Assembly (NCBI RefSeq): GCF_024362385.1
Contig: NZ_CP101466.1
Location: 1,054,001 to 1,118,000, forward strand
DNA: 64,000 nucleotides
Source: Arthrobacter sp. DNA4
Lineage (GTDB): Bacteria > Actinomycetota > Actinomycetes > Actinomycetales > Micrococcaceae
Reading direction: 5' to 3'
In this document: piece by piece, positions 26,089 to 34,150 of the stretch
Position numbering within the stretch: the stretch's first letter is position 1
How the letters are laid out: each line of letters begins with the position of its first letter
The notes under the pieces: generated by a model
Told to the model about the DNA's origin: nothing
The model's input: the letters and a program-made list of their open reading frames with translations, nothing else
The model's database searches: none
Made by a program: the position numbers and the translations under genes

Positions 26089-27763
26089 TTAGAGTGCGGC
26101 GGCGAGCGTGCGGGCCACGGTGAGGCCGGTGAAGATGCACCCGCCCAGGAAAGTGCCTTCGAGCGCGTTGTACCCGTGGGCGCCGCCGCCGCCGAAACCT
26201 GCAGCTTCCCCGGCAGCGTAAAGCCCGGGAACGGGAACGCCGTCCCGTCCCATTGCCTGGCCTGTAAGGTCCGTCTGGATTCCGCCCAAGGTCTTCCGGG
26301 TGACCACGTGCAGACGCACGGCGATCAGCGGCCCGGCTTTCGGGTCCAGGATCCGGTGCGGCTTCACGGTGCGGAAAAGCCGGTCTCCCAGGTAGCGCCG
26401 CTGTTCCGGATGCTACCACCTGGCTGTCCTTGGAATAGGGATTGCGGATCTCGGCGTCGCGCTCCTCGATCTGCCGCCGGAGGTGCCCGTGGTCCAGCAG
26501 CGGCTGGTCCGTCAGGGCGTTCATCCCGCTGACCAGCTCCGCCAGGTTGTCCGCCACCACAAAGTCAGCGCCGTGCTCTTTGAACGCCTCAATGGGGCCG
26601 GACGCGCCGCGGCCCAGCCGGGTCTTCAGCAGGAGCTTGAGGTCCCGGTTGGTGATGTCCGGATTCTGCTCCGAGCCGGAAAGAGCGAACTCTTTTTCGA
26701 TGATGCGCTGGTTGAGGATGAACCAGGAATGGTCGTACGGCTGAAGCTCGGGGGTGGTCCGGAGCAGGCGGAGGGTGCCCAAGGTGTCGTAGCCGGGCAG
26801 GCCGGGTGCGGGGAGCCGGCGGCCCAGGGCATCGAACCAGAGCGACGACGGCCCGGGCAGGATCCGGATGGCATGGTCCGGCCAGATGGGGTTCCAGTTC
26901 CGGATGCCCTCCGTGTAGTGCCACATGCGGTCACGGTTCACCAGCCGGACGCCGGAGTCGTCGGCGATGTCCAGCATCCGCCCGTCCACATGCTGCGGCA
27001 CCCCGGTGACCATCCTGCCCGGCGGCGTCCCCAGCCGCTCCGGCCACCAGCGGCGCACCTGCCCGTGGTTGCCGCCGATCCCGCCGGACGCAATCACCAC
27101 CGCCTGCGCCCGCAATTCGAAGTCCCCAACCATGTCCCGGGTGGAGGACACCCCGCGGGGGGAGTCATCAGGCGCCAGCACCGCGCCCCGCACCCCGGTG
27201 ACCGTGCCGCCGTCGTACGTTAAACCGTCCACCCGGTGCCGGAAGAAAAACCTGACGGCGCCCGCCGCAGCAGCCGCGCGGGCCTTGTCCGCGAACGGTT
27301 CCGACACCCCGGTGCCGGTGCCCCAGGGGACGTGGAAGCGGGGGACCGAGTTGCCGTGGCCGCCGGCCCTGCCATCACCGCGCTCGGCCCAGCCCACCAG
27401 CGGGGTGAACCGGATGCCCTGCTGCTGCAGCCACGCGCGCTTCTCACCGGCGGCGAACTCCACGTACGCGCGCCCCCACCTGGCCGCCCATTCGTCCTCC
27501 GGGCAGGGGCCGGTGAGGCGGTCCCACTGCGCCGAACCCTGCCAGTCCTGCCATGCCAGCTCAGAGGAATCCTTCACGCCCAGCCGGCGCTGCATCGGGG
27601 TGTCCACCAGGAAGAGGCCGCCCAGCGACCAGAACGCCTGGCCGCCCAGGTTGGCCGCGTTCTCCTGGTCCACGATGGCCACCCGCCGTCCGGCTCGGAC
27701 CAGCTCGTTGGCGGCCACGAGCCCGGCCAGCCCGCCGCCGATAATGATGACGTCCGCGTCCAT
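26089..27763 (-). pseudogene. FAD-binding dehydrogenase of the fumarate reductase/KstD type, frameshifted
   Basis: The N-terminal part is an intact FAD dehydrogenase up to about 26412: dinucleotide fold MDADVIIIGGGLAGLVAANE, then VVIASGGIGGNHGQVRRWWP. Homologous C-terminal sequence (RRYLGDRLFRTVKPHRILDP, RKTLGGIQTDL, GLYAAGEAAGFGGGGAHGYN) continues in a different frame, from about 26400 to a stop at 26089. Inserting one base at about 26411/26412 and one at about 26400/26401 would restore a natural reading (VVA-IRNS-RRYLGD), so two nearby single-base losses are the simplest reading; a single +1 event is also possible. As written, the last 90 residues holding the flavin-contacting C-terminus are lost. 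The gene may be inactive, or this may be an assembly error. Confidence 0.85.
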
Positions 27764-27825
27764 GCGATCCCCGCCCTGCCTGACGATAAGTGAGAGTCCA
27801 GCATCAACCTACAGCAGGGCAGCGG

Positions 27826-28278
27826 CTACGCCCGTCCCGCGAGGACCGTGCCGAGTTTTTGGAACGAATCGCTCCAGCCTGCGGTGTGCAGTGCCAGCCG
27901 TTCTTCCGTCAGGAACGGTCCCTGCGAGAGGACCACATGGGTCCCGCTGTCGGCCCGGGCCAGGGAGAGATCGACGACGGTCTCCCGGTCGTCGGGTGCC
28001 GGTTCTTCCCACGAGAACGTGTAGACCACGCGCCAGGGCGGGTCGATTTCCAGGAACGTACCGGAGAGATGGAACGGCTCGCCCTCCGGCGGGGCCATGG
28101 TGAACCGGTAGCGGCCGCCGGCCACCAGATTGACCTCCACCGCCGGGATGGTAAAGCCGTGCGGGCCCCACCAGGCTGCCAGTTCGTCCGGTTCCGTCAG
28201 CAGCCGGAATGTTTCCTCCGGCTTAGCAGGGACCGTGCATTCCAGGTTCAGGACCAGGCCGGACGTGTGCTCGCTCAT
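27826..28278 (-). CDS. SRPBCC (AHSA1-type) domain protein, 150 aa
   Basis: Activator-of-Hsp90-ATPase-like START fold: [20 protein letters not shown], then [20 protein letters not shown], then [19 protein letters not shown] and [19 protein letters not shown]. These proteins form a deep hydrophobic cavity, and the ligand is not predictable. The start is set at 28278 ([11 protein letters not shown]); the frame runs open to 28446 but upstream codons look non-coding and cross the divergent promoter. It is divergent from the slipin gene. Confidence 0.85.
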   Translation of the reverse strand: MSEHTSGLVLNLECTVPAKPEETFRLLTEPDELAAWWGPHGFTIPAVEVNLVAGGRYRFTMAPPEGEPFHLSGTFLEIDPPWRVVYTFSWEEPAPDDRETVVDLSLARADSGTHVVLSQGPFLTEERLALHTAGWSDSFQKLGTVLAGRA

Positions 28279-28463
28279 CGTTCCACTCTGCCACCACCGG
28301 TGTCCGGCGAACAGGTGGCAGTGGGACCCGGCAGGAGGCACATTCCGCCTGTGCGAGCCAGGCTTCCTTCGGCCAGTTGGTGGGACAATGGAGCCAGGAC
28401 TCCTGTCACGGTGCCGGCCCCGGCACCGGCACCTTCCGCTCAACAAACCAGGAGGGGATCCTG

Positions 28464-29270
28464 ATGGACCCCACCACTGTCATCGCGATTATTGTCGTCA
28501 TCCTGCTGCTCATCGTGGCGAGGATGTCCATCCGGATTGTGCGCCAATACGAGAAGGGCGTGCTCTTCCGGCTCGGCAGGGTCATCGGTGTCAGGGATCC
28601 CGGGCTGCGGCTGATCGTCCCGGTCATCGACCGCCTGCCGCTGGTCAGCCTGCGGATCGTCACCATGCCCATCCAGTCCCAGGGCATCATCACCCAGGAC
28701 AACGTGAGCGTGGACGTCTCGGCCGTGGCCTACTACCGCGTGGTGGACGCCGTGAAGTCCATTGTCGCCATCGAAAACGTTGCCGCGGCCATCGACCAGA
28801 TCGCCCAGACCACCCTGCGGAAAGTCGTGGGCCAGCACACCCTGGACCAGACCCTGTCCGAGACCGCGCGCATCAACGCTGACATCCGGAAAATCCTCGA
28901 TGTGCTCAGCGTCGAGTGGGGCGTGGAGGTCACGCTGGTTGAGCTGAAGGACATCCAGCTGCCTGAAAGCATGAAGCGGGCCATGGCCCGCCAGGCTGAA
29001 GCTGAACGCGAGAAGAGGGCAAAGATCATCGCCGCCGAAGGCGAGGCCATCGCCGCCACGGCGCTCGGCGACGCGTCGGACACCATGATGGCCCACCCGC
29101 TGGCCCTGCAGCTCAGGAACCTGCAGTCCCTCGTGGAGATCGGCGTCGACAAGAACACCACCGTTGTTTTCCCGGCGCCGCTTATGAGTACCATCGGCGA
29201 ACTCTCGGCGTTCCTGGCCCGGGAGGGCCAGGCGGCATCGTCCGGTAAGCCACCCATCAAGGCCGCCTGA
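28464..29270 (+). CDS. Slipin/SPFH (Band 7) membrane protein, 268 aa
   Basis: An N-terminal membrane hairpin or helix ([20 protein letters not shown]) is followed by a Band 7 domain ([40 protein letters not shown]) and a helical coiled-coil region rich in Ala/Glu ([20 protein letters not shown]). Stomatin-like proteins form membrane-bound oligomers that organise lipid and protein domains. The ATG at 28464 has AGGAGGGG upstream. No nfeD-type partner gene is adjacent, which separates it from the NfeD/slipin pairs of other bacteria. Confidence 0.92.
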   Translation: MDPTTVIAIIVVILLLIVARMSIRIVRQYEKGVLFRLGRVIGVRDPGLRLIVPVIDRLPLVSLRIVTMPIQSQGIITQDNVSVDVSAVAYYRVVDAVKSIVAIENVAAAIDQIAQTTLRKVVGQHTLDQTLSETARINADIRKILDVLSVEWGVEVTLVELKDIQLPESMKRAMARQAEAEREKRAKIIAAEGEAIAATALGDASDTMMAHPLALQLRNLQSLVEIGVDKNTTVVFPAPLMSTIGELSAFLAREGQAASSGKPPIKAA

Positions 29271-29431
29271 ACGCCGCTCGCCGTAAAATCCCCGCCGTTC
29301 GGCGCGCCAACAGTACGTTTGCTGATGATTTGCATGATGATTGCCCAAGGCAAGGGGCCTGGGCTCATCAAGGTCTTACGCCTCTGGATCGATCAGACAT
29401 CGACGTCATCGACAAGTAAAAGGAATCAACC

Positions 29432-30817
29432 ATGGGCTTCCTGGACCGTGACCACTCCATCGCCCCGCCGGGCTTCAACCGCTGGCTGGTCCCTCCGGCG
29501 GCGCTCGCCGTCCACTTGTGCATCGGCCAGGCCTACGCCACCAGCGTGTACAAGACGGCGTTGGTCAAGCACTTCGGTGCCAGCCTCACCGAGGTGGGCG
29601 TGATCTTCTCCATCGCCATTGTCATGCTGGGCCTTTCCGCCGCGGTCATGGGCACCTGGGTGGACACCAACGGCCCGCGCAAGGCGATGTTCACGTCCGC
29701 GATGTTCTGGGCGGGCGGCTTCCTCATAGGCTCGGTGGGCATCTTCACCCGGCAGCTCTGGCTGGTCTACCTGGGCTACGGCGTGGTGGGCGGCATCGGA
29801 CTGGGCATCGGCTACATCTCGCCGGTGTCCACGCTGATCAAGTGGTTCCCGGACCGGCCGGGCCTGGCCACCGGCATGGCGATCATGGGCTTCGGCGGCG
29901 GCGCACTGATCGCCAGCCCGGTATCCCAGGCCCTGCTCAAGGCGTACGATCCCAACTCCGGTACCCAGGGCTGGGTTGCCAGTGGTGACGCCGTGGGCAA
30001 GCTCTTCCTGACCCTCGCCGTCGTCTATCTCGCCTACATGCTGTTCGGCGCGTTTACCGTCCGGGTGCCCGCCGACGGGTGGCGCCCGGCCGGGTTCGAC
30101 CCCTCCAAGGTCAAGGCGGCCAAGCTGGTGACCACGGAGAATGTCTCTGCCAAGAACGCCATCAAGACGCGCCAGTTCTGGCTGGTGTGGGTGGCGCTGT
30201 TCTGCAACGTCACGGTAAGCATCGGCATCCTGGAGCAGGCGGCGCCCATGATCCAGGACTTCTTCCGGCAGTCCGACGGTAAGTCCCTGGTGAGCGCCGG
30301 CGTGGCCGCAGGCTTCGTTGGGCTGCTGTCCATCGGCAACATGTCCGGCCGGTTCGCCTGGTCGGCCACCTCCGACGTCACGGGCCGCAAGCGGATCTAC
30401 ATGGTGTACCTGGGCGTGGGTGCCGTGCTGTACACGGTGCTGGCGCTGGCCGGTTCCAGCGCCACGGCCCTGTACGTGGTGCTCGCCTTCGTCATCATCT
30501 CGTTCTATGGGGGCGGCTTTGCCACCGTCCCGGCCTACCTGCGGGACCTGTTCGGGACGTACCAGGTGGGCGCCATCCACGGCCGGCTGTTGACCGCGTG
30601 GTCCGCCGCCGGTGTGGCCGGGCCACTGATCGTCAACAGCATCCTGGACGCACAGGGCAAGCCCGGCCAGCTGAACGCGGTGTCCTACCAGCCGGCGCTG
30701 CTGACCATGGTGGCACTGCTGGTGATCGGCTTTGTGGCCAACCTGCTGGTCAAGCCTGTAGACGCCCGGTTCCACGAATCCCGCCCCGAGCGGCACGAAT
30801 CCACCATGGAGGCCTGA
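29432..30817 (+). CDS. OFA-family MFS transporter (oxalate/formate antiporter type), 461 aa
   Basis: Twelve-helix major facilitator. OFA features are clear: FNRWLVPPAALAVHLCIGQA in the first helix, the GTWVDTNGPRKAMFTS loop between helices 2 and 3, and the mid-protein GNMSGRFAWSATSDVTGRKR loop. The family carries small mono- and dicarboxylates; the substrate here is unknown. AAAGGAAT lies before the ATG. A 48-residue membrane protein gene follows after one base and probably encodes its small companion subunit. Confidence 0.88.
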   Translation: MGFLDRDHSIAPPGFNRWLVPPAALAVHLCIGQAYATSVYKTALVKHFGASLTEVGVIFSIAIVMLGLSAAVMGTWVDTNGPRKAMFTSAMFWAGGFLIGSVGIFTRQLWLVYLGYGVVGGIGLGIGYISPVSTLIKWFPDRPGLATGMAIMGFGGGALIASPVSQALLKAYDPNSGTQGWVASGDAVGKLFLTLAVVYLAYMLFGAFTVRVPADGWRPAGFDPSKVKAAKLVTTENVSAKNAIKTRQFWLVWVALFCNVTVSIGILEQAAPMIQDFFRQSDGKSLVSAGVAAGFVGLLSIGNMSGRFAWSATSDVTGRKRIYMVYLGVGAVLYTVLALAGSSATALYVVLAFVIISFYGGGFATVPAYLRDLFGTYQVGAIHGRLLTAWSAAGVAGPLIVNSILDAQGKPGQLNAVSYQPALLTMVALLVIGFVANLLVKPVDARFHESRPERHESTMEA

Positions 30818-30818
30818 A

Positions 30819-30965
30819 ATGAGCAGCACCGCACACACCCACGGCGCACACGAGCCGGTCCGCAAGTCCACCGGCAGGCTGGTCCTGGCCTGGGTCCTGG
30901 TGGGGATCCCGCTGGCCTATGGCGTCTTCCAAACGCTGACCCAGGTGGCCGCCCTGTTCGGTTGA
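30819..30965 (+). CDS. MFS transporter small subunit, 48 aa
   Basis: A very short gene: ATG at 30819, one base after the OFA transporter stop, and TGA at 30963-30965. The protein has a His-rich polar N-terminus (MSSTAHTHGAHEPVRKS) and one hydrophobic helix (LVLAWVLVGIPLAYGVFQTL). Such single-span proteins recur directly after OFA-type carriers in actinobacteria and are annotated as the transporter's small subunit. GGAGG in the last codons of the carrier serves as its ribosome-binding site. The role, probably stability or assembly, is inferred. Confidence 0.78.
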   Translation: MSSTAHTHGAHEPVRKSTGRLVLAWVLVGIPLAYGVFQTLTQVAALFG

Positions 30966-31115
30966 GTTCTTGAGTTCTTGCTCCGAGTGTCACACTGGCC
31001 CGGTTTTGGCGGCCCAACGGCTGTGGTTGCCCGTTGGTTCCCGCGCCCTGCGCTGAAAACTGGGCCAGTCTGTCCGCCGGGCGTCACCCAGAGCAGGGTT
31101 TTGGCAGGACGGACG

Positions 31116-31151
31116 ACGGCGGCCCCCGGAATTCCGGGGGTTCGCCGCCGT
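31116..31151. terminator. Bidirectional hairpin terminator
   Basis: An outer stem ACGGCGG (31116-31122) pairs with CCGCCGT (31145-31151). Inside it is the perfect palindrome CCCCCGGAATTCCGGGGG (31123-31140). It lies between the OFA transporter operon and the convergent DUF2177 gene and can serve both. Confidence 0.75.
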
Positions 31152-31194
31152 TTGGGGGTTTAAAGCGTGCCGTCCGTGACGCGGGTGCGAACCG

Positions 31195-31626
31195 TCAGGC
31201 CGCGGCAGGCTTCATGAGCCGCCGCCGCAGGATGGTGGCCGTCACCCACGTGACCAGGCTGCAGGCCGCGGCGCCCCAGAGGATGTCCGTCACGGCCACC
31301 AGCGCGGTGAAGTCCTTCAGCACGGCGAAACCGGTCAGCGCCCATGTGGCGTAGGTGAAGAACCCGAACAGGGCAGCGCCGGTGACGCGCTGCCCCAGCG
31401 TAGCCAGCGGGTCGTTGGGCCGGATGCCGTAGTGCACCATGCCCGCCACGAAGATGACATAGAACAGCACCGCGCCCAGCAGGTTGGCCTTGGGCGCCAG
31501 CAACCCGCCGATTTGGCTCTGGTACAGCGGGTTGGCCACCAGCAGGATCCATGCCACATCCAGCACGGCGAAAATCAGGGCGCTGACCACGTAGGCGGTC
31601 AACCAGTTCTTGGTGCGGGGGCTCAT
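31195..31626 (-). CDS. DUF2177-family membrane protein, 143 aa
   Basis: Four hydrophobic segments (AYVVSALIFAVLDVAWILLV, LLGAVLFYVIFVAGMVHYGI, AALFGFFTYATWALTGFAVL, VTDILWGAAACSLVTWVTA) fill the whole chain, matching the size and layout of DUF2177 proteins, whose role is unknown. The start at 31626 (MSPRTKNWLTAY) has GGAGCC just upstream. The frame stays open to 32061 but the upstream part shadows other sequence. Confidence 0.8.
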   Translation of the reverse strand: MSPRTKNWLTAYVVSALIFAVLDVAWILLVANPLYQSQIGGLLAPKANLLGAVLFYVIFVAGMVHYGIRPNDPLATLGQRVTGAALFGFFTYATWALTGFAVLKDFTALVAVTDILWGAAACSLVTWVTATILRRRLMKPAAA

Positions 31627-31723
31627 GGCGGGCTCCTTGGCTCGGGTGGGGCTCGGGTGCGGTTCAGGAGTGGTTCGCAGCCACGGCCGGGTGTGGACTG
31701 CCCGGATCCGCATACTTGCAGGA

Positions 31724-31751
31724 GTGGAACCGGCAACCGTGCCGGTTCCAC
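31724..31751. promoter_or_regulatory. Perfect inverted repeat in a divergent promoter region
   Basis: GTGGAACCGGCA (31724-31735) and TGCCGGTTCCAC (31740-31751) are exact reverse complements with a four-base centre. The repeat lies in the 271-base gap between the DUF2177 gene (minus) and the DUF1295 gene (plus). Neither gene ends here, so a terminator is not needed; an operator is the more likely role. The rest of this gap shows no gene. Confidence 0.55.
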
Positions 31752-31897
31752 CCCATACAGGATGGCCCCCGCTCCGAACACTTAGTGGACAAGGCCACCA
31801 TGGCTGAGTTGTTGTTGGATACAGCCGTGCCCGGAGGGGCGCGGATGGGACCGGCCGTGCAGCAGCGCGCGGCAGACCAGGGGAAAGGAATCTGTCC

Positions 31898-32767
31898 GTG
31901 AACGAAAAGAGCCGCAAGGCCCTCATCAGCACCATTATCGCCGTGGTGGTCGCGGTGCTCATTGCCCTCGCAGGCAGCCAGGGCGGGTCGAGGATCGGCG
32001 GGTTCCCGGTGTTTGCACTGGGCGTTGCCATCGCCTTCGTGATCCAGTGGCTGGTGTTCATTCCGTCCTACAAGGCGCAGACGGAGAAGTTCTACGACCT
32101 CACCGGCGCCCTGACCTACATCTCCATCACGGTGTTCCTGGTGCTGGCGTCCCCCGGCGTGGATGCCCGCGGCATGCTGCTGGCGGCCATGGTGGTGCTG
32201 TGGGCCGCGCGGCTGGGGAGCTTCCTGTTCCTGCGGATCAGCAAGCATGGCAAGGACGACCGCTTTGACGAGCTCAAGCCGGACTTCTTCCGCTTCCTGA
32301 ACACCTGGACCATCCAGGGCCTGTGGGTGGTGCTCACGGCGGCGCTCGCATGGGTGGCCATCACGTCGGACAAGAAGGTGGGGCTGGACGGGTTCTTCTG
32401 GGTTGGCCTGCTGGTGTGGCTTGTGGGCATCACCATCGAGACCGCGGCGGACCTGCAGAAGAACCGGTTCAAGGACGATCCCGCCAACAAGGGCCGCTTC
32501 ATCAGCACGGGCCTGTGGTCCAAGTCCCGCCACCCCAACTACTTCGGCGAGATCACGCTGTGGGTGGGTGTTGCCATCATCGCCCTGCCCGTCCTGCAGG
32601 GCTGGCAGTGGTCGGCCCTGGTCTCCCCGGTGTTCGTGGCACTGCTGCTGACCAAGGGCAGCGGCGTGCCGCCCCTGGAGAAGAAGGCGGACAAGAAGTG
32701 GGGCGGCCAGGCGGACTACGAGGAGTACAAGAAGAACACGCCTGTGCTGGTGCCCAAGTTGAAGTAG
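31898..32767 (+). CDS. DUF1295-family membrane protein (steroid 5-alpha-reductase-like fold), 289 aa
   Basis: Six to seven membrane helices. The conserved C-terminal part carries FISTGLWSKSRHPNYFGEIT, the NADPH-binding HPNYFGE motif shared with steroid reductases and ICMT-like proteins, and it ends with GQADYEEYKKNTPVLVPKL. The start is GTG at 31898 behind GGGGAAAGGAA. The physiological lipid or sterol-like substrate is unknown. A hairpin terminator follows at 32789. Confidence 0.88.
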   Translation: MNEKSRKALISTIIAVVVAVLIALAGSQGGSRIGGFPVFALGVAIAFVIQWLVFIPSYKAQTEKFYDLTGALTYISITVFLVLASPGVDARGMLLAAMVVLWAARLGSFLFLRISKHGKDDRFDELKPDFFRFLNTWTIQGLWVVLTAALAWVAITSDKKVGLDGFFWVGLLVWLVGITIETAADLQKNRFKDDPANKGRFISTGLWSKSRHPNYFGEITLWVGVAIIALPVLQGWQWSALVSPVFVALLLTKGSGVPPLEKKADKKWGGQADYEEYKKNTPVLVPKLK

Positions 32768-32788
32768 GGCTCTCTCCAGCAGGACTAA

Positions 32789-32822
32789 CGACGGCGGCAT
32801 CCGGAACCGGGCGCCGCCGTCG
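32789..32822 (+). terminator. Hairpin terminator after the DUF1295 gene
   Basis: CGACGGCGGC (32789-32798) and GCCGCCGTCG (32813-32822) form a perfect ten-base stem with a 14-base loop, 22 bases after the stop codon. It belongs to the window-wide ACGACGGCGGC hairpin family. Confidence 0.72.
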
Positions 32823-32848
32823 CCCGTTGATCAGTTACGATTTAACCC

Positions 32849-32952
32849 ATCAAGGGGAGTACTCCCGTCTGTGAGTGGCCCGTCAATACGGATGCAGCGA
32901 AGCATCCCGGGCCACCGGCTCCGGTTCCCACCGGGCGGAGGAGACCTTGGCG
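32849..32952 (+). promoter_or_regulatory. yybP-ykoY (manganese) riboswitch upstream of terC
   Basis: The leader opens with ATCAAGGGGAGTACTCCCG (AAGGGGAGTA is the conserved start of the class). It contains CATCCCGGGCCACCGG near 32904-32917 and ends CCGGGCGGAGGAGACC at 32931-32946. This is the layout of actinobacterial yybP-ykoY RNAs, which sense Mn2+ and commonly precede terC-like genes. The downstream gene is a TerC protein, as expected. The SD-like GGAGGAG at the 3' end may be part of the switch. The exact boundaries are approximate. Confidence 0.8.
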
Positions 32953-32985
32953 TACATGTCAACGCCTACCCTTTGGAGTACCGCC

Positions 32986-34017
32986 ATGCAGGTAACACCC
33001 CTCGTCTGGATCATCACCATTGCTGTGACAATCCTGTTCTTCGTTTATGAGTTCTTCGCCCACGTCCGCAAACCGCACGAACCGTCCATCGGTGAATCGG
33101 CGCGCTGGTCGGCCTTCTACATTGGACTCGCGCTCGTCTTCGGCGCCGGGATTGGGATGGTCTCCGGCTGGACGTACGGCGGCGAGTACTTCGCCGGTTA
33201 CCTCACCGAAAAAGCCCTGTCCGTGGACAACCTGTTCGTCTTCCTCATCGTGATGACCGGGTTCGCCGTTCCCAAGAAGTACCAGCAGAAGGTGCTGATG
33301 GTGGGCATCATCATCGCCCTCATCCTCCGCGGCGGGTTCATCGCCATTGGCGCCACGCTGATCGAAAACTTCTCCTGGGTGTTCTACATCTTCGGTGCCC
33401 TGCTGCTGGTCCTCGCTTACCGGCAGGCGTTCGGCGGCCATGACGCCAACCCGGCCGACGGGAAATTCATGACCCTGGTCCGCCGCGTCCTGCCGGTCAC
33501 CCCGGACTACCACCGGGACAAGCTCACCGTGAAACTGGACGGCAAGCGTTTCGTGACCCCGATGATGCTCACCATTATCGCCATCGGCTTCGTGGACCTG
33601 ATCTTCGCCGTCGACTCGATCCCCGCGATCTACGGCCTGACCAGCGAGGCGTACATCGTCTTCACCGCCAACGCCTTCGCCCTCATGGGACTGCGGCAGC
33701 TCTTCTTCCTCATCGGGGGACTGCTGGAACGCCTCGTCTACCTCGCCCAAGGCCTCGCCGTCATCCTCGCCTTCATCGGCGTGAAGCTGGTCTTCCACGC
33801 CCTGCACGTCAACGAGCTCCCCTTCATCAACGGCGGCCAGCCGCTCCTCTGGGTCCCGGAAATCCCCATCTGGCTCTCCCTGCTGTTCATCGGCGCCACG
33901 ATCCTGGTGGCCACGGTGGCCAGCCTGCTCAAGACCCGCGGCGGCCATGCAGTCCATGGTGATGTTGACGCCCGCGAAGGTGAGGACTCGGATACGCCGG
34001 CCCGGGCCCCGCGCTAG
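32986..34017 (+). CDS. TerC-family membrane protein, probable Mn2+ exporter
   Basis: 343 aa from the ATG at 32986 (MQVTPLVWIITIAVT), which has TTGGAG eight bases upstream. An alternative ATG lies at 32956. The long open frame to 32875 runs into the riboswitch and is not coding. Nine or so helices with the TerC acidic motifs EKALSVDNLFVFL and FVDLIFAVDSIPAIYGLT, where the aspartates are thought to bind metal. TerC/Alx/YkoY proteins export Mn2+, and control by the riboswitch supports that role over tellurite resistance. The C-terminal 25 residues are charged. Confidence 0.9.
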   Translation: MQVTPLVWIITIAVTILFFVYEFFAHVRKPHEPSIGESARWSAFYIGLALVFGAGIGMVSGWTYGGEYFAGYLTEKALSVDNLFVFLIVMTGFAVPKKYQQKVLMVGIIIALILRGGFIAIGATLIENFSWVFYIFGALLLVLAYRQAFGGHDANPADGKFMTLVRRVLPVTPDYHRDKLTVKLDGKRFVTPMMLTIIAIGFVDLIFAVDSIPAIYGLTSEAYIVFTANAFALMGLRQLFFLIGGLLERLVYLAQGLAVILAFIGVKLVFHALHVNELPFINGGQPLLWVPEIPIWLSLLFIGATILVATVASLLKTRGGHAVHGDVDAREGEDSDTPARAPR

Positions 34018-34046
34018 CAGCCGGCTGGCTCCCTGCGCAGGACGTA

Positions 34047-34079
34047 CGACGGCGGCACTCCAGGTGGGTGTCGCCGTCG
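34047..34079 (+). terminator. Hairpin terminator after terC
   Basis: CGACGGCG (34047-34054) pairs with CGCCGTCG (34072-34079), and an inner CAC/GTG pair extends the stem. It starts 30 bases after the terC stop. Another member of the ACGACGGCGGC hairpin family. Confidence 0.68.
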
Positions 34080-34150
34080 CCCGGGTGACCGGCACCCGAG
34101 CCGGTAGCGGAGGAATCGGGTGGCGGAGGGCAGGGGTTTTCAATCGTCCC

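Noticed and set aside
32875..32985. Long in-frame extension of terC to an upstream GTG
   Set aside because: It lies inside the riboswitch and has no ribosome-binding site; the ATG at 32986 is better supported.
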